Source: Streptomyces iconiensis (GTDB lineage Bacteria > Actinomycetota > Actinomycetes > Streptomycetales > Streptomycetaceae). Taken from it: a stretch of DNA of 64,000 nt. The stretch is from the NCBI RefSeq assembly GCF_028657195.3, contig NZ_JANCPR020000005.1, forward strand, positions 229,572 to 293,571. The letters run 5' to 3'. Positions 44,307-52,905 of the stretch are shown piece after piece (positions within the stretch are counted from its first letter, which is position 1; each line of letters opens with the position of its first letter). Below the pieces are notes generated by a model. The model had not been told where the DNA came from. It saw only the letters and a list, made by a program, of their open reading frames with translations, and did not search any database. The position numbers and the translations under genes are program-made.

Positions 44307-47300
44307 ATGAAGCCCGTCGACCCGCGCCTGCTCCGGTACGCGCGCACCACGCGTGTCTTTCTCGTCGCCGCCGTCGCACTCGGCCTGGCCGGGGCGGCGC
44401 TGGTCGTCGGGCAGGCGATGCTCATCGCCGACATCGTCGTCTCCGCCTACCAGCACGAGGAGTTCGCGCGGACGTCCCTGCTGCTGCTCGCGGGCGTCAC
44501 CGTCGCCCGCGCGCTCGTCTCCTGGCTGACCGAACTGGCGGCGCACCGGTGCGGCGCCGCCGTGAAGTCCGAGCTGCGTACGCGGCTGCTCGGCCACGCC
44601 ACCGCGCTCGGGCCCGGCTTCCTCACCACGCAGCGCACCGGTGAACTCGCCACGCTCGCCACCCGGGGGATCGACGCGCTCGACGACTACTTCGCGCGCT
44701 ATCTGCCCCAACTCGGGCTCGCCGTCGTGGTTCCGGTCGCCGTGCTCGCGCGTATCGTCACGGCCGACTGGATCTCGGCGGCGATCATCGCGGGCACGCT
44801 GCCGCTGATTCCGCTGTTCATGGCGCTCATCGGCTGGGCCACCCAGTCCCGGATGGACCGCCAGTGGCGGCTGCTCGGCCGGCTGTCGGGGCACTTCCTC
44901 GATGTGGTCGCGGGGCTGCCCACGCTCAAGGTGTTCGGGCGGGCCAAGGCGCAGGCCGACAACATCCGCACCATCACGGCCGACTACCGCCGCGCGACGC
45001 TGCGCACGCTGCGGATCGCGTTCCTGTCCTCGTTCGCGCTCGAACTGCTGGCCACGATCTCCGTCGCCATCGTCGCCGTCAGCATCGGCATCCGGCTCGT
45101 GAACGGCGACTTCGACCTGTACACCGGCCTGATGGTGCTCATCCTCGCGCCCGAGGCGTATCTGCCACTGCGGCAGGTCGGGACGCACTACCACGCCGCC
45201 GCGGAAGGATTGTCCGCCGCCGAAGAGGTCTTCACGGTGCTGGAGACCGCACCGCGTGCGCCCCACGGCACCGCGCCCGCACCGTCGGTGCGTACCGCGA
45301 CGCTCTCGTTCGAAGGGGTCGTCGTACGGCACGAAGGGCGTACGGGTCCCTCGCTGGCCGCGACCGATCTGACGGTGGCCCCGGGGGAGACCGTGGCCCT
45401 CACCGGGCCCTCCGGGGGCGGCAAGACGACGCTGCTGTCCGTGCTCCTCGGGTTCACCGCGCCCTCCGGGGGGCGGGTGCTCGTCGGTGACGTGCCCCTC
45501 GACTCCCTCGAACTGAGCGGCTGGCACGAGCAGATCGCCTGGGTACCGCAGCATCCGTACCTCTTCGCCGGCACCGTCGCCGACAACGTACGGCTCGCCA
45601 GGCCCGCGGCCGACGACGACGCCGTGGCGCGCGCCCTCGCCGAGGTGGCCGCCTCCGATCTGGACCCGGGGCTGGTGCTCGGTGAGGCGGGCGCTGGGCT
45701 CTCGGCCGGGCAGCGCCAACGGGTCGCGCTGGCACGCGCGTTCCTCGCCGACCGCCCGCTGCTCCTCCTCGACGAACCGACCGCGGCGCTGGACGGCGCG
45801 ACGGAGGGCACCGTCGCCGACGCGGTACGGCGCCTCGCGGCGGGCCGCACGGTGCTGCTGGTCACCCACCGCCCCGCGTTGCTGGGCGCGGCCGACCGGG
45901 TGCTGAGCCTTTCGCCGGCCTCTCCTCCGGCCTCTCCGCCGGCCGCCTCTGTTCCGGCCGCCGGTCCCCCGGCCTCCCGCGGGGAGGCGCAGCCGCTCGC
46001 CGGAGGAGGGGAGCAGGCCCAGGAGGCCCATGCCGCAGGGCAGGCGCAGGTGCCGGAACAGGGGCCTGTGCAGCCGCAGTTGGGGGAGCGCGGGGCCGAG
46101 GCGGCGCACGGGCGCGTGGCGGCGCCCGGCGTCGGGCCTCTCGCGCGAGTGCGGGGGATGGCGGGTCCGCTGCGGGGCCGGTTCGGGCTGGCACTCGCGC
46201 TCGGGGCGCTCGCACTGGCCGGCGCCGTGGGCCTGATGGCGACATCCGGCTGGCTGATCTCCCGCGCGGCGCAGCAGCCGCCGATCCTCTATCTGATGGT
46301 CGCGGTCACCGCGACACGTGCTTTCGGTATCGGCCGGGCCGTCTTCCGGTACGCGGAGCGCCTGGTCTCGCACGACGCCGCACTCCGCGTCCTCGCCGAC
46401 CTGCGGGTCTCCGTCTACACACGGCTGGAGCGGCTGGCTCCGGCGGGCCTGCGGCGTACACGAAGGGGCGATCTGCTGACGCGGCTGGTCGCGGACGTGG
46501 ACGCGTTGCAGGACTACTTCCTGCGCTGGCTGCTGCCGGCGACCGTAGCGGGGACGGTGGGCGTGCTGGCCGTGGGCTTCACGGCGTGGCTGCTTCCCGC
46601 GGCGGGTGCGGCGCTCGCGGTGGGGCTCGTGGTCGCGGGCGTGTGTGTGCCCGCGCTGACGGGAGCGCTGTCACGGCGTACGGAGCGGCGGCTGGCGCCG
46701 GCGCGGGCCGAGTTGGCGACTCGTACGGTCGACCTTCTGACGGGAACGGCCACCGGGGAGCTGCCCGTGACGGGAGCGCTCGCGGCACGTAGCCGTGAAG
46801 TGGCGGCTGCCGACGCCGAGTTGACCCGTATCGCGGCTGGTTCGGCGGCGCGTACGGCGCTCGCCTCGGGGCTGAGCACGCTCGCGGCCGGGCTGACCGT
46901 GGTGGTCGCGGCGTGGGCGGGCGCGCTGGCGACGACGGGCGGCGCGCTGAACGGGCTGCTGCTGGCGACGGTCGTCCTGACGCCGCTGGCGGCGTTCGAG
47001 GCGGTGACGCCGCTGCCGCTCGCCGTGCAGTACCGCCAGCGCGTACGGCGCTCGGCGGAACGGGTGTACGAGGTGCTGGACGCCCCGGCGCCGATACGGG
47101 AACCGGTGCGTCCGCGCGCACTGGCAGAGACCTTCCCGCTGCGTACCAAGGGTCTGTCGGTGCGCTATCCGGACGCGCCCGAGGGGGCACCGGCAGCGCT
47201 GGACGGGTTCGACCTGGAGCTGACACCGGGACGGCGGGTCGCGGTGGTCGGCCCCTCGGGCTCGGGCAAGACGACGCTGGCGAACGCCCTCCTCCGCTTC

Positions 47301-48029
47301 CTGGACCCTGCGGACGGGCCGCGCCCTGCGGATCCCGCGGACCCGGGTGCCAGGCCGGATACCGAGGGCTCCACCGACCCGGCGGACACTGCGGACCCCG
47401 CAGATCTGGCGGGCCCGGCGAGCGCGTACACGCTCGGTGGTGTTCCCGCCGTGGAAGCGGAAGGGGACGCGGTGCGGCGCCATGTGGGGCTGTGCGCGCA
47501 GGACGCGCACCTGTTCGACAGCACGCTCCGCGAGAACCTGCGGCTCGCCCGCCCCTCGGCCGACGAGGCGGACCTGTGGGCCGCGCTCGCCGCCGCACGG
47601 CTCGACACGTGGGTGGACACGTTGCCCGACGGGCTCGACACACACGTGGGAGAGCACGGCGCGAAGCTCTCGGGCGGCCAGCGCCAGCGGCTCGCGCTGG
47701 CGCGCGCCCTGCTCGCCGACTTCCCCGTACTCGTGCTGGACGAGCCCGCGGAGCACCTCGACCTGCCCACGGCCGACGCGCTCACGGCCGATCTGCTGGC
47801 CGTCACCGAGGGCCGTACGACGGTGCTGATCACGCACCGTCTTCAGGGCCTCGACGCGGTGGACGAGGTGATCGTGCTGGACGGAGGCCGCGTCGCCGAA
47901 CGCGGCCCGTACGCCGAACTGGCCGTGTCCGGCGGCCCGTTCGCCGCCATGCTCACCCGTGAACGCGAGGCCACCGACTCCGCGCTCGCGGCCACCGGCT
48001 CCGTACTCGCGGCCCAGCCCGTCGGGTGA
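44307..48029 (+). CDS. cydDC: Fused thiol-reductant ABC exporter CydDC
   Basis: A 1240-residue fusion of CydD (1-540) and CydC (620-1240), which together export cysteine/glutathione and are needed to assemble cytochrome bd. Each half has a six-helix membrane domain and an ATPase: Walker A TGPSGGGKTT and GPSGSGKTT, signatures LSAGQRQRV and LSGGQRQRL, Walker B LLLLDEPTAAL and VLVLDEPAEHL. Two odd features: a 65-residue Ala/Pro/Gln linker between halves, and a 35-residue Pro/Ala/Asp insert (PADTADPADLAGPA) between Walker A and the Q-loop of the second ATPase. Fused CydDC is usual in Streptomyces; the insert is not. Confidence 0.95.
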   Translation: MKPVDPRLLRYARTTRVFLVAAVALGLAGAALVVGQAMLIADIVVSAYQHEEFARTSLLLLAGVTVARALVSWLTELAAHRCGAAVKSELRTRLLGHATALGPGFLTTQRTGELATLATRGIDALDDYFARYLPQLGLAVVVPVAVLARIVTADWISAAIIAGTLPLIPLFMALIGWATQSRMDRQWRLLGRLSGHFLDVVAGLPTLKVFGRAKAQADNIRTITADYRRATLRTLRIAFLSSFALELLATISVAIVAVSIGIRLVNGDFDLYTGLMVLILAPEAYLPLRQVGTHYHAAAEGLSAAEEVFTVLETAPRAPHGTAPAPSVRTATLSFEGVVVRHEGRTGPSLAATDLTVAPGETVALTGPSGGGKTTLLSVLLGFTAPSGGRVLVGDVPLDSLELSGWHEQIAWVPQHPYLFAGTVADNVRLARPAADDDAVARALAEVAASDLDPGLVLGEAGAGLSAGQRQRVALARAFLADRPLLLLDEPTAALDGATEGTVADAVRRLAAGRTVLLVTHRPALLGAADRVLSLSPASPPASPPAASVPAAGPPASRGEAQPLAGGGEQAQEAHAAGQAQVPEQGPVQPQLGERGAEAAHGRVAAPGVGPLARVRGMAGPLRGRFGLALALGALALAGAVGLMATSGWLISRAAQQPPILYLMVAVTATRAFGIGRAVFRYAERLVSHDAALRVLADLRVSVYTRLERLAPAGLRRTRRGDLLTRLVADVDALQDYFLRWLLPATVAGTVGVLAVGFTAWLLPAAGAALAVGLVVAGVCVPALTGALSRRTERRLAPARAELATRTVDLLTGTATGELPVTGALAARSREVAAADAELTRIAAGSAARTALASGLSTLAAGLTVVVAAWAGALATTGGALNGLLLATVVLTPLAAFEAVTPLPLAVQYRQRVRRSAERVYEVLDAPAPIREPVRPRALAETFPLRTKGLSVRYPDAPEGAPAALDGFDLELTPGRRVAVVGPSGSGKTTLANALLRFLDPADGPRPADPADPGARPDTEGSTDPADTADPADLAGPASAYTLGGVPAVEAEGDAVRRHVGLCAQDAHLFDSTLRENLRLARPSADEADLWAALAAARLDTWVDTLPDGLDTHVGEHGAKLSGGQRQRLALARALLADFPVLVLDEPAEHLDLPTADALTADLLAVTEGRTTVLITHRLQGLDAVDEVIVLDGGRVAERGPYAELAVSGGPFAAMLTREREATDSALAATGSVLAAQPVG

Positions 48030-48252
48030 CCGACCCACGGCCGGAGCTGGGGGCGGACCCACGGCCGGAGCTGCGACCCGGAGCTGCGACCCGGACTTGG
48101 GGCCCGGACTTGGGACCGGACCTGGGGCTGGCCCTGGGGCCGAACGGGGGCCGGCCCGGGGACCTGCTCTGCGACCGGCCCCGGGACCCGCCCTGGGGCC
48201 GGACCGCTACGGCCCGGTTTCGGCGGTTACGGGTCGTTATTAGGGTCGGGGT
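48030..48252. repeat. Degenerate GGAGCTGCGACCC repeats after cydDC
   Basis: The gap to the next gene is made of imperfect repeats: ACCCACGGCCGGAGCT twice, ACCCGGAGCTGCG, then ACCCGGACTTGGGGC variants. No gene was seen; it holds the histidine kinase promoter near 48235. Confidence 0.6.
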
Positions 48253-50070
48253 ATGTCTCCTGCTCCCGACCCGTCGTCACCGTCTGCGCGGCCCGGGCCG
48301 TCCGGGCCGTCCGCGCCGTCCGGGCAGCCCGCGAAACCCGGGCAGCCCGCGAAGCCCGGGGACCCCGGCGAGGCCGCGCGGTGGGCCACGCGGGATCTGG
48401 AGGCGCTGCCTCCGGGGTCGGCGGGACGGTTGCCGCGGCTGCTGGAGGCCATGGTCACCATCGGTTCGGGGCCGGGGCCCGACCTGCACAGCACGCTGGT
48501 CCACATCGTCGGGACGGCGGTACGCGTGGCCGATTGCCGTTACGCGGCGATCGGGGTGCTCGCCGAGGAGCGGGGCACGGGGCTGCGGGACTTCGTCACC
48601 TGCGGGATGACGGAGGACGAGCGCGCGCTGATCGACCATCTGCCCGACGGCAGGCACGGGTTGCTGGCCGCCGTGCTGCGCCAGGACGAACCCCTGCGGC
48701 TGGACGATCTGACCACGGACCCGCGGTTCGAGGGCTGGCCCCCGCACCATCCGCCGATGCGCAGCTTCCTCGGCATCCCCGTACGGATCGGCGAGGAGCT
48801 GTTCGGCAACCTGTACCTGACGGAGAAGCGGGGCGGTGGCGGGTTCACCGACGACGACGTGGAGCTGATCCGCGTGCTGGCCACCGAGGCCGGGATCGCG
48901 CTGGGCAACGCCCGGCTCCGGGAGGAGGCGCTGCGCCGCGAACGGTGGATCGACGGCAGCGCCGCGGTCACGACGGCACTGCTGGGCGGCGATACGGACG
49001 ACGCGCTGGCGGTCGTCGCCGAACGTGCCCCCATCCTCGCCGGGGCGGCGGCCGGCCTCGTGCTGCTGCCCGTGGGGCCGGGCAACGGGCTGCAGATCGT
49101 GGCAGCGTCGGCCGACGACGCGCGGAGCCTGATCGGAACGGTGATCCCGCAGGAGAGCCCCGTGCTGGAGCAGCTGCGGGTGGGCGAACCCGTGTTCGTG
49201 GACGACTCCGCGAGCGACCCCCGCATGATCACGGAGATCGCCGGGCTGTTCGGGCCCAGCATGCTGCTGCCGCTGGAGAGCGGCGGACGGGTGCTCGGCA
49301 CCCTCGCGGTGCCCCGTGAACGCGGTGCCGCGCGGTTCACCGAGTCCGAGAAGTCGCTGGCCACCCGCTTCGCCGCGCAGGCGGCGCTCGCGCTGGTCCT
49401 CGCTGAGGCGCAGCGCGACAGGGAGCGGCTCGCGGTGTACGAGGACCGCGACCGGATCGCGCGTGACCTGCACGATCTGGTGGTCCAGCGGCTGTTCGCG
49501 ACGGGGATGACGCTCCAGGGCGCTCAGCGCGGTCTGTCCCGGGACGACCCCGGGCAGGCGGGCGCCGTCGAGGGCATCGGCAACGCCGTGGACGAGCTGG
49601 ACGCGACCATCGGCGAGATCCGCACCGCGATCTTCGCCCTCCAGCAGGACCCCGGTGAGGCGCAGGCCGGTCTGCGTACCCGCGTCCTGCGCGAGACGGG
49701 CGTCGCCGCCGTACCGCTGGGCTTCCAGCCGTCGGTGCGCTTCGTCGGCGCCGTCGACGGACGGGTCGGCGAGCGTACGGCGAAGAACCTGGTGGCCGCG
49801 GTGCGCGAGGCGCTGTCCAACGCGTTCCGGCACGCCCGCGCCTCCCGTATCGACATCACCGTCGACGCGACCTTCACGCTTCCGGGCGACCGCCCCGGTG
49901 TACGTCTCACCGTCGCCGACGACGGCGTGGGCATCCCAGCGGGGGGCCGCCGCAGCGGTCTCGCCAACCTCGCACGCCGCGCCGAACACCTGGGCGGCGA
50001 GTGCACCTGGGGCCCGGGCCTCGGCCCCGGAGGAACCGGTACGTCCCTCCACTGGTGCGCACCGCTGTAG
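48253..50070 (+). CDS. GAF-domain sensor histidine kinase
   Basis: A 605-residue soluble kinase. Order: Pro-rich leader with repeats (SGQPAKPGQPAKPG, residues 15-40); GAF domain 1 (residues 70-220, LLAAVLRQDEPLRLDDLTTD, LGIPVRIGEELFGNLYLTEK); GAF domain 2 (235-385); HisKA_3 with phosphoacceptor in RIARDLHDLVVQRLF; and ATPase (NAFRHARASRI, DDGVGIP). It is related in architecture to DevS/DosS oxygen and redox sensors. No response regulator is adjacent, so it is an orphan. Its place behind cydABDC makes a redox or oxygen input plausible, but no haem ligand was pinned down. Confidence 0.9.
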   Translation: MSPAPDPSSPSARPGPSGPSAPSGQPAKPGQPAKPGDPGEAARWATRDLEALPPGSAGRLPRLLEAMVTIGSGPGPDLHSTLVHIVGTAVRVADCRYAAIGVLAEERGTGLRDFVTCGMTEDERALIDHLPDGRHGLLAAVLRQDEPLRLDDLTTDPRFEGWPPHHPPMRSFLGIPVRIGEELFGNLYLTEKRGGGGFTDDDVELIRVLATEAGIALGNARLREEALRRERWIDGSAAVTTALLGGDTDDALAVVAERAPILAGAAAGLVLLPVGPGNGLQIVAASADDARSLIGTVIPQESPVLEQLRVGEPVFVDDSASDPRMITEIAGLFGPSMLLPLESGGRVLGTLAVPRERGAARFTESEKSLATRFAAQAALALVLAEAQRDRERLAVYEDRDRIARDLHDLVVQRLFATGMTLQGAQRGLSRDDPGQAGAVEGIGNAVDELDATIGEIRTAIFALQQDPGEAQAGLRTRVLRETGVAAVPLGFQPSVRFVGAVDGRVGERTAKNLVAAVREALSNAFRHARASRIDITVDATFTLPGDRPGVRLTVADDGVGIPAGGRRSGLANLARRAEHLGGECTWGPGLGPGGTGTSLHWCAPL

Positions 50071-50084
50071 CGCCTGCCCGGCGT

Positions 50085-50225
50085 CGGCCCTGTCCCGATA
50101 CGGCGGCGCCCCGCTTCCCGTACGGCATCTGTCCTGCACCGATACCGCGTCGGCCCGCTCCGGTACGGCGTCGGCCCCGCTTCCCGTACGGCGGTTACCC
50201 CGCTTCCCGTACGGCGTCGGCCACG
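50085..50225. repeat. CCCGCTTCCCGTACGGC repeats between convergent genes
   Basis: Variants of CCCGCTTCCCGTACGGC occur around 50110, 50176 and 50199, with related CGGTACGGCGTCGG pieces between. The last copy lies inside the C-terminal codons of the PaaX-like gene (stop at 50195). Confidence 0.7.
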
Positions 50226-51082
50226 TCCTTGTAGCGCCGGAACAGGCGGGGTTCGGCCGCTTTCCCGCTCTCGTCGAGGAGGGCCCAGCACTCGGCGAGC
50301 AGTGCGCGGGCGTGGCTGCCGGGCCAGGGCTGGGGGAGCAGTTCGGGGGGCAGGAGCGGGTCGGGGTCCATGGCGTGGGTGAACTCGGTGGCCAGTTCGA
50401 CGGCGGTCTTGAGCCGCTCGGGCCGGGTGAGCGCGTCGTCCCCGGTCCGGCTGAGCAGTTCGAGCCGGGGCTCCGCCACGGCGGCGAGGCGCTCGTGGCG
50501 GGCGGCGATCTCGTCCAGCGGCCACAGCGCTCCGACGAGCGCGGCGGGCTCGCTCTCCTCGCCCTTGCGCAGGTCGGAGCTGGTGAGGAACGTGACGTGT
50601 TCGCACACCCCCAGGTCGCTGACCTGCTCCTCGACGTAGGGCTCCCAGGCGTTGGCGCTGACGTAGAGGCCACCTTGTACGGGCGCCCCGCCGAGGTGGC
50701 TCAGAGCGGTACGCAGGGCGTCACGCGCGGTGCGCGCTGACTCGGGTACGGCGAAGGCGACGAGGTGCCAGACGCCGTCCCACGGCGCGAGCCCGGCGTC
50801 CTGCCGGAAGGCGTGAGTGACGAACTCGACGTCGGGGCCCAGTTCGCGTGCCGTGGGTCCGGCGGCGCGCAGCAGTGCCTTGCGCCCCCTGCCCTCCTGG
50901 ACGAAGCGCCCCTCGGCGACGAGGCGTTTGACGCACAGCCGGACCTGCTGGTCGCTCATGCCGAGCAGGGGCGCGGTCGCGTACAGCTCGCCGGTGTCGA
51001 CGGTGTGGTCGGCGCCGATGAGCGCCTCGACGAGCATCCGGGTGGGGACCCGTACAGGCGGTCCCGGGACAGGTGCGGTCAT
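50195..51082 (-). CDS. PaaX-family transcriptional regulator
   Basis: A 295-residue PaaX-like repressor. The N-terminal winged helix is MLVEALIGADHTVDTGELYA, then MSDQQVRLCVKRLVAEGRFV. The middle domain contains DGVWHLVAFAVPESARTARD and GGAPVQGGLYVSANAWEPYV. The C-terminal part is helical. PaaX senses phenylacetyl-CoA in E. coli; no phenylacetate genes are here, so the ligand is open. The ATG at 51082 overlaps the GNAT stop by 4 bp. Operon order is GNAT then PaaX from a promoter carrying a perfect palindrome. Confidence 0.9.
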   Translation of the reverse strand: MTAPVPGPPVRVPTRMLVEALIGADHTVDTGELYATAPLLGMSDQQVRLCVKRLVAEGRFVQEGRGRKALLRAAGPTARELGPDVEFVTHAFRQDAGLAPWDGVWHLVAFAVPESARTARDALRTALSHLGGAPVQGGLYVSANAWEPYVEEQVSDLGVCEHVTFLTSSDLRKGEESEPAALVGALWPLDEIAARHERLAAVAEPRLELLSRTGDDALTRPERLKTAVELATEFTHAMDPDPLLPPELLPQPWPGSHARALLAECWALLDESGKAAEPRLFRRYKDVADAVREAG

Positions 51083-51705
51083 CGGGTTGCGGATCTCCGG
51101 GGTCTGGTGAGGGTGCGGCGCATCGTCGTCACGGCGCCGAAGCCCATGAGGGCGCGCAGGTACGGGGTGTGCTCGGTGCGTACGGCGGTGAAGCCGTGCC
51201 GCTCGTACAGGGCCTGGGCCCGTGGGTTGGTGTCGATCACATCCAGTCTGACCTCCCGGCAGCCGCGCTCGGCCGCCAGGTCCGCGATCTCTTCGAGCAG
51301 GAGCCCGCCGATGCCCCGGCCGCGCGCCGCCGCTTCGACGGCGATGCCGTCCATCACGAGCTGGCCCGGCTTCGGGGTCCTGGTGAACAGGGCGAGCAGC
51401 GCGAGCCGCCACAGTCCCGAGCGGGTGCCATAGGCGCGCAGCACGTCGCGGGCACGGCCGCTGGTGAGCGCGCGGCCCTCGTGCTGGTAGCCGACGAGGC
51501 CGAGGAGCCGGCCTGCCCGCAGGGCGCACACGGCGCGGTCCGGGTTCAGGTGGGCGGCAAGGAACGGTACGGCCTTGTCGGTCGGGCCGAGCGCCGAGCC
51601 GAGTTTCCGGCCGAACGCCTCCCAGTACAGCTCGGCGGCCCGCCGCTCGGTCCCCGGCGGCAGCCCTCGGCGCAGCGTGACCGCGCCTGTTCCGTCTGCG
51701 TTCAT
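51079..51705 (-). CDS. GNAT-family N-acetyltransferase
   Basis: A 208-residue acetyltransferase. The CoA loop is ARGRGIGGLLLEEIADLA, followed by VRLDVIDTNPRAQALYERHG. The N-terminal part (AAELYWEAFGRKLG) resembles other GNATs with an inserted region. The ATG at 51705 is preferred over a frame from 51726 that would begin close to the operator. It is translated with PaaX (ATGA overlap). The substrate is unknown. Confidence 0.85.
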   Translation of the reverse strand: MNADGTGAVTLRRGLPPGTERRAAELYWEAFGRKLGSALGPTDKAVPFLAAHLNPDRAVCALRAGRLLGLVGYQHEGRALTSGRARDVLRAYGTRSGLWRLALLALFTRTPKPGQLVMDGIAVEAAARGRGIGGLLLEEIADLAAERGCREVRLDVIDTNPRAQALYERHGFTAVRTEHTPYLRALMGFGAVTTMRRTLTRPRRSATR

Positions 51706-51728
51706 GCCGCCTATTCTTACACACAAGA

Positions 51729-51753
51729 AACGATCGCATAGGATGCGATCGTT
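51729..51753. promoter_or_regulatory. Perfect 11-bp inverted repeat, PaaX operator candidate
   Basis: AACGATCGCAT (51729-51739) and ATGCGATCGTT (51743-51753) are perfect complements separated by AGG. The element lies between the divergent GNAT-PaaX unit (start 51705) and the hydrolase gene (start 51804). The PaaX-like protein is the obvious binder. Confidence 0.8.
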
Positions 51754-51803
51754 CTGTTTTCGTTCGTTCTTCCCTTTCCCGCCCGTTCCCAGGAGGCCGG
51801 CCC

Positions 51804-52871
51804 ATGGATTCCCCGCGCGTTCTCACCCGCGGCAGGTGCCGCGTCCCCGCCCGCGGCGGACGCCGCGTCCTCGCCTGGTCCGTCGTCGCGTCCGTGCTGG
51901 TCGCCGCGGTGCTGGGCGGTGTCGTGCTGTGGCAGAACTCCTACGACACACACGAGCGGCGCGTGACGATCCGGTACGGAGGACATGTGCTGAACGGCGT
52001 CCTGACGACCCCGGACGACGGCGGGAAACGGCACCCGCTGGTGGTGATGGTCCACGGCGACGGCCCTCTCGACGCCACGCACGACGACGGCTACAAGCCC
52101 ATGTGGGAGGCGTACGCGCGGGCCGGATACGCGAGCCTGTCGTGGGACAAGCCCGGGGTCGCGGGGGCACCGGGCAACTGGCTGGAGCAGTCGATGGGCG
52201 ACCGGGCCGATGAGACGGCCGCCGCCGTCGGCTGGGCCCGCGCCCGTACGGACATCGACGGGGACCGCGTCGGCCTGTGGGGTGCGAGCCAGGCGGGCTG
52301 GGTGCTGCCGAAGGTCGCCGCACGTACCCGCGTGGCCTTCGTCATCGCCGTCTCCCCCGCCGTCAACTGGCTCCGGCAGGGCCGCTACAACCTCCTGGCC
52401 GAGCTGAAGGCGGCCAACGCTCCGGAGGCCGAGGTCGGCAGAAAGGTCCGGGACAGCGACCGCGTCCGCGCGCTGCTGCGGCGCGGCGCCGGCTACCGGG
52501 AGTACGTGGCGGCCATGGGCGGCGCACGCGGCATGACCGCCGACCGCTGGGGCTTCGTCGCCCGTAACCACACCGCCGACGCCACCCGCGACCTGCCCGC
52601 CCTGCGCGGCACGCCCGTGCTGCTGGGCCTGGCCGGCCATGACCTGAATGTGGACACGGCCGACACCGAGTCCGTCTACCGGAAGGAGCTGTCCGGTGCG
52701 GGGAAGCTCACGGTGCGCCACTACCCGGACGCGGACCACTCGATGGTCAGGGACACCCTCGCGCGCTCGGAGTTCCGCAGCACGGTGACCGCGCTCTTCG
52801 CCCCGAGGTCCCTGTTCGCCGACGGCTACCTGGCCGACCAGGAACGCTTCCTGCGTGCGCTGCCGGTGTAG
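51804..52871 (+). CDS. Membrane-anchored alpha/beta hydrolase
   Basis: A 355-residue protein. A basic start followed by VLAWSVVASVLVAAVLGGVV (residues 22-41) is a membrane anchor or uncleaved signal. The hydrolase shows VVMVHGDGPLDATHDDGYKP, the nucleophile in GLWGASQAGWVLP, aspartate in LAGHDLNVD, and histidine in YPDADHSMV. It is of the DLH/S9-like type acting outside the membrane. AGGAGG lies before the ATG. Divergent from GNAT-PaaX across a palindrome, so PaaX may control it. Confidence 0.85.
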   Translation: MDSPRVLTRGRCRVPARGGRRVLAWSVVASVLVAAVLGGVVLWQNSYDTHERRVTIRYGGHVLNGVLTTPDDGGKRHPLVVMVHGDGPLDATHDDGYKPMWEAYARAGYASLSWDKPGVAGAPGNWLEQSMGDRADETAAAVGWARARTDIDGDRVGLWGASQAGWVLPKVAARTRVAFVIAVSPAVNWLRQGRYNLLAELKAANAPEAEVGRKVRDSDRVRALLRRGAGYREYVAAMGGARGMTADRWGFVARNHTADATRDLPALRGTPVLLGLAGHDLNVDTADTESVYRKELSGAGKLTVRHYPDADHSMVRDTLARSEFRSTVTALFAPRSLFADGYLADQERFLRALPV

Positions 52872-52905
52872 CGGCGGGTGGAGGACGCGGAGGCCGGGAA
52901 CAGCC

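Noticed and set aside
41751..46373. 1540-codon open frame on the minus strand
   Set aside because: It is antisense to cydA, cydB and most of cydDC, which are certain. Very high GC content at third positions removes stop codons from the opposite strand; the translation is low-complexity Arg/Gly/Glu/Asp/His sequence.
48277..50673. 798-codon minus-strand open frame
   Set aside because: Antisense to the GAF histidine kinase and out of frame with the PaaX-like gene.
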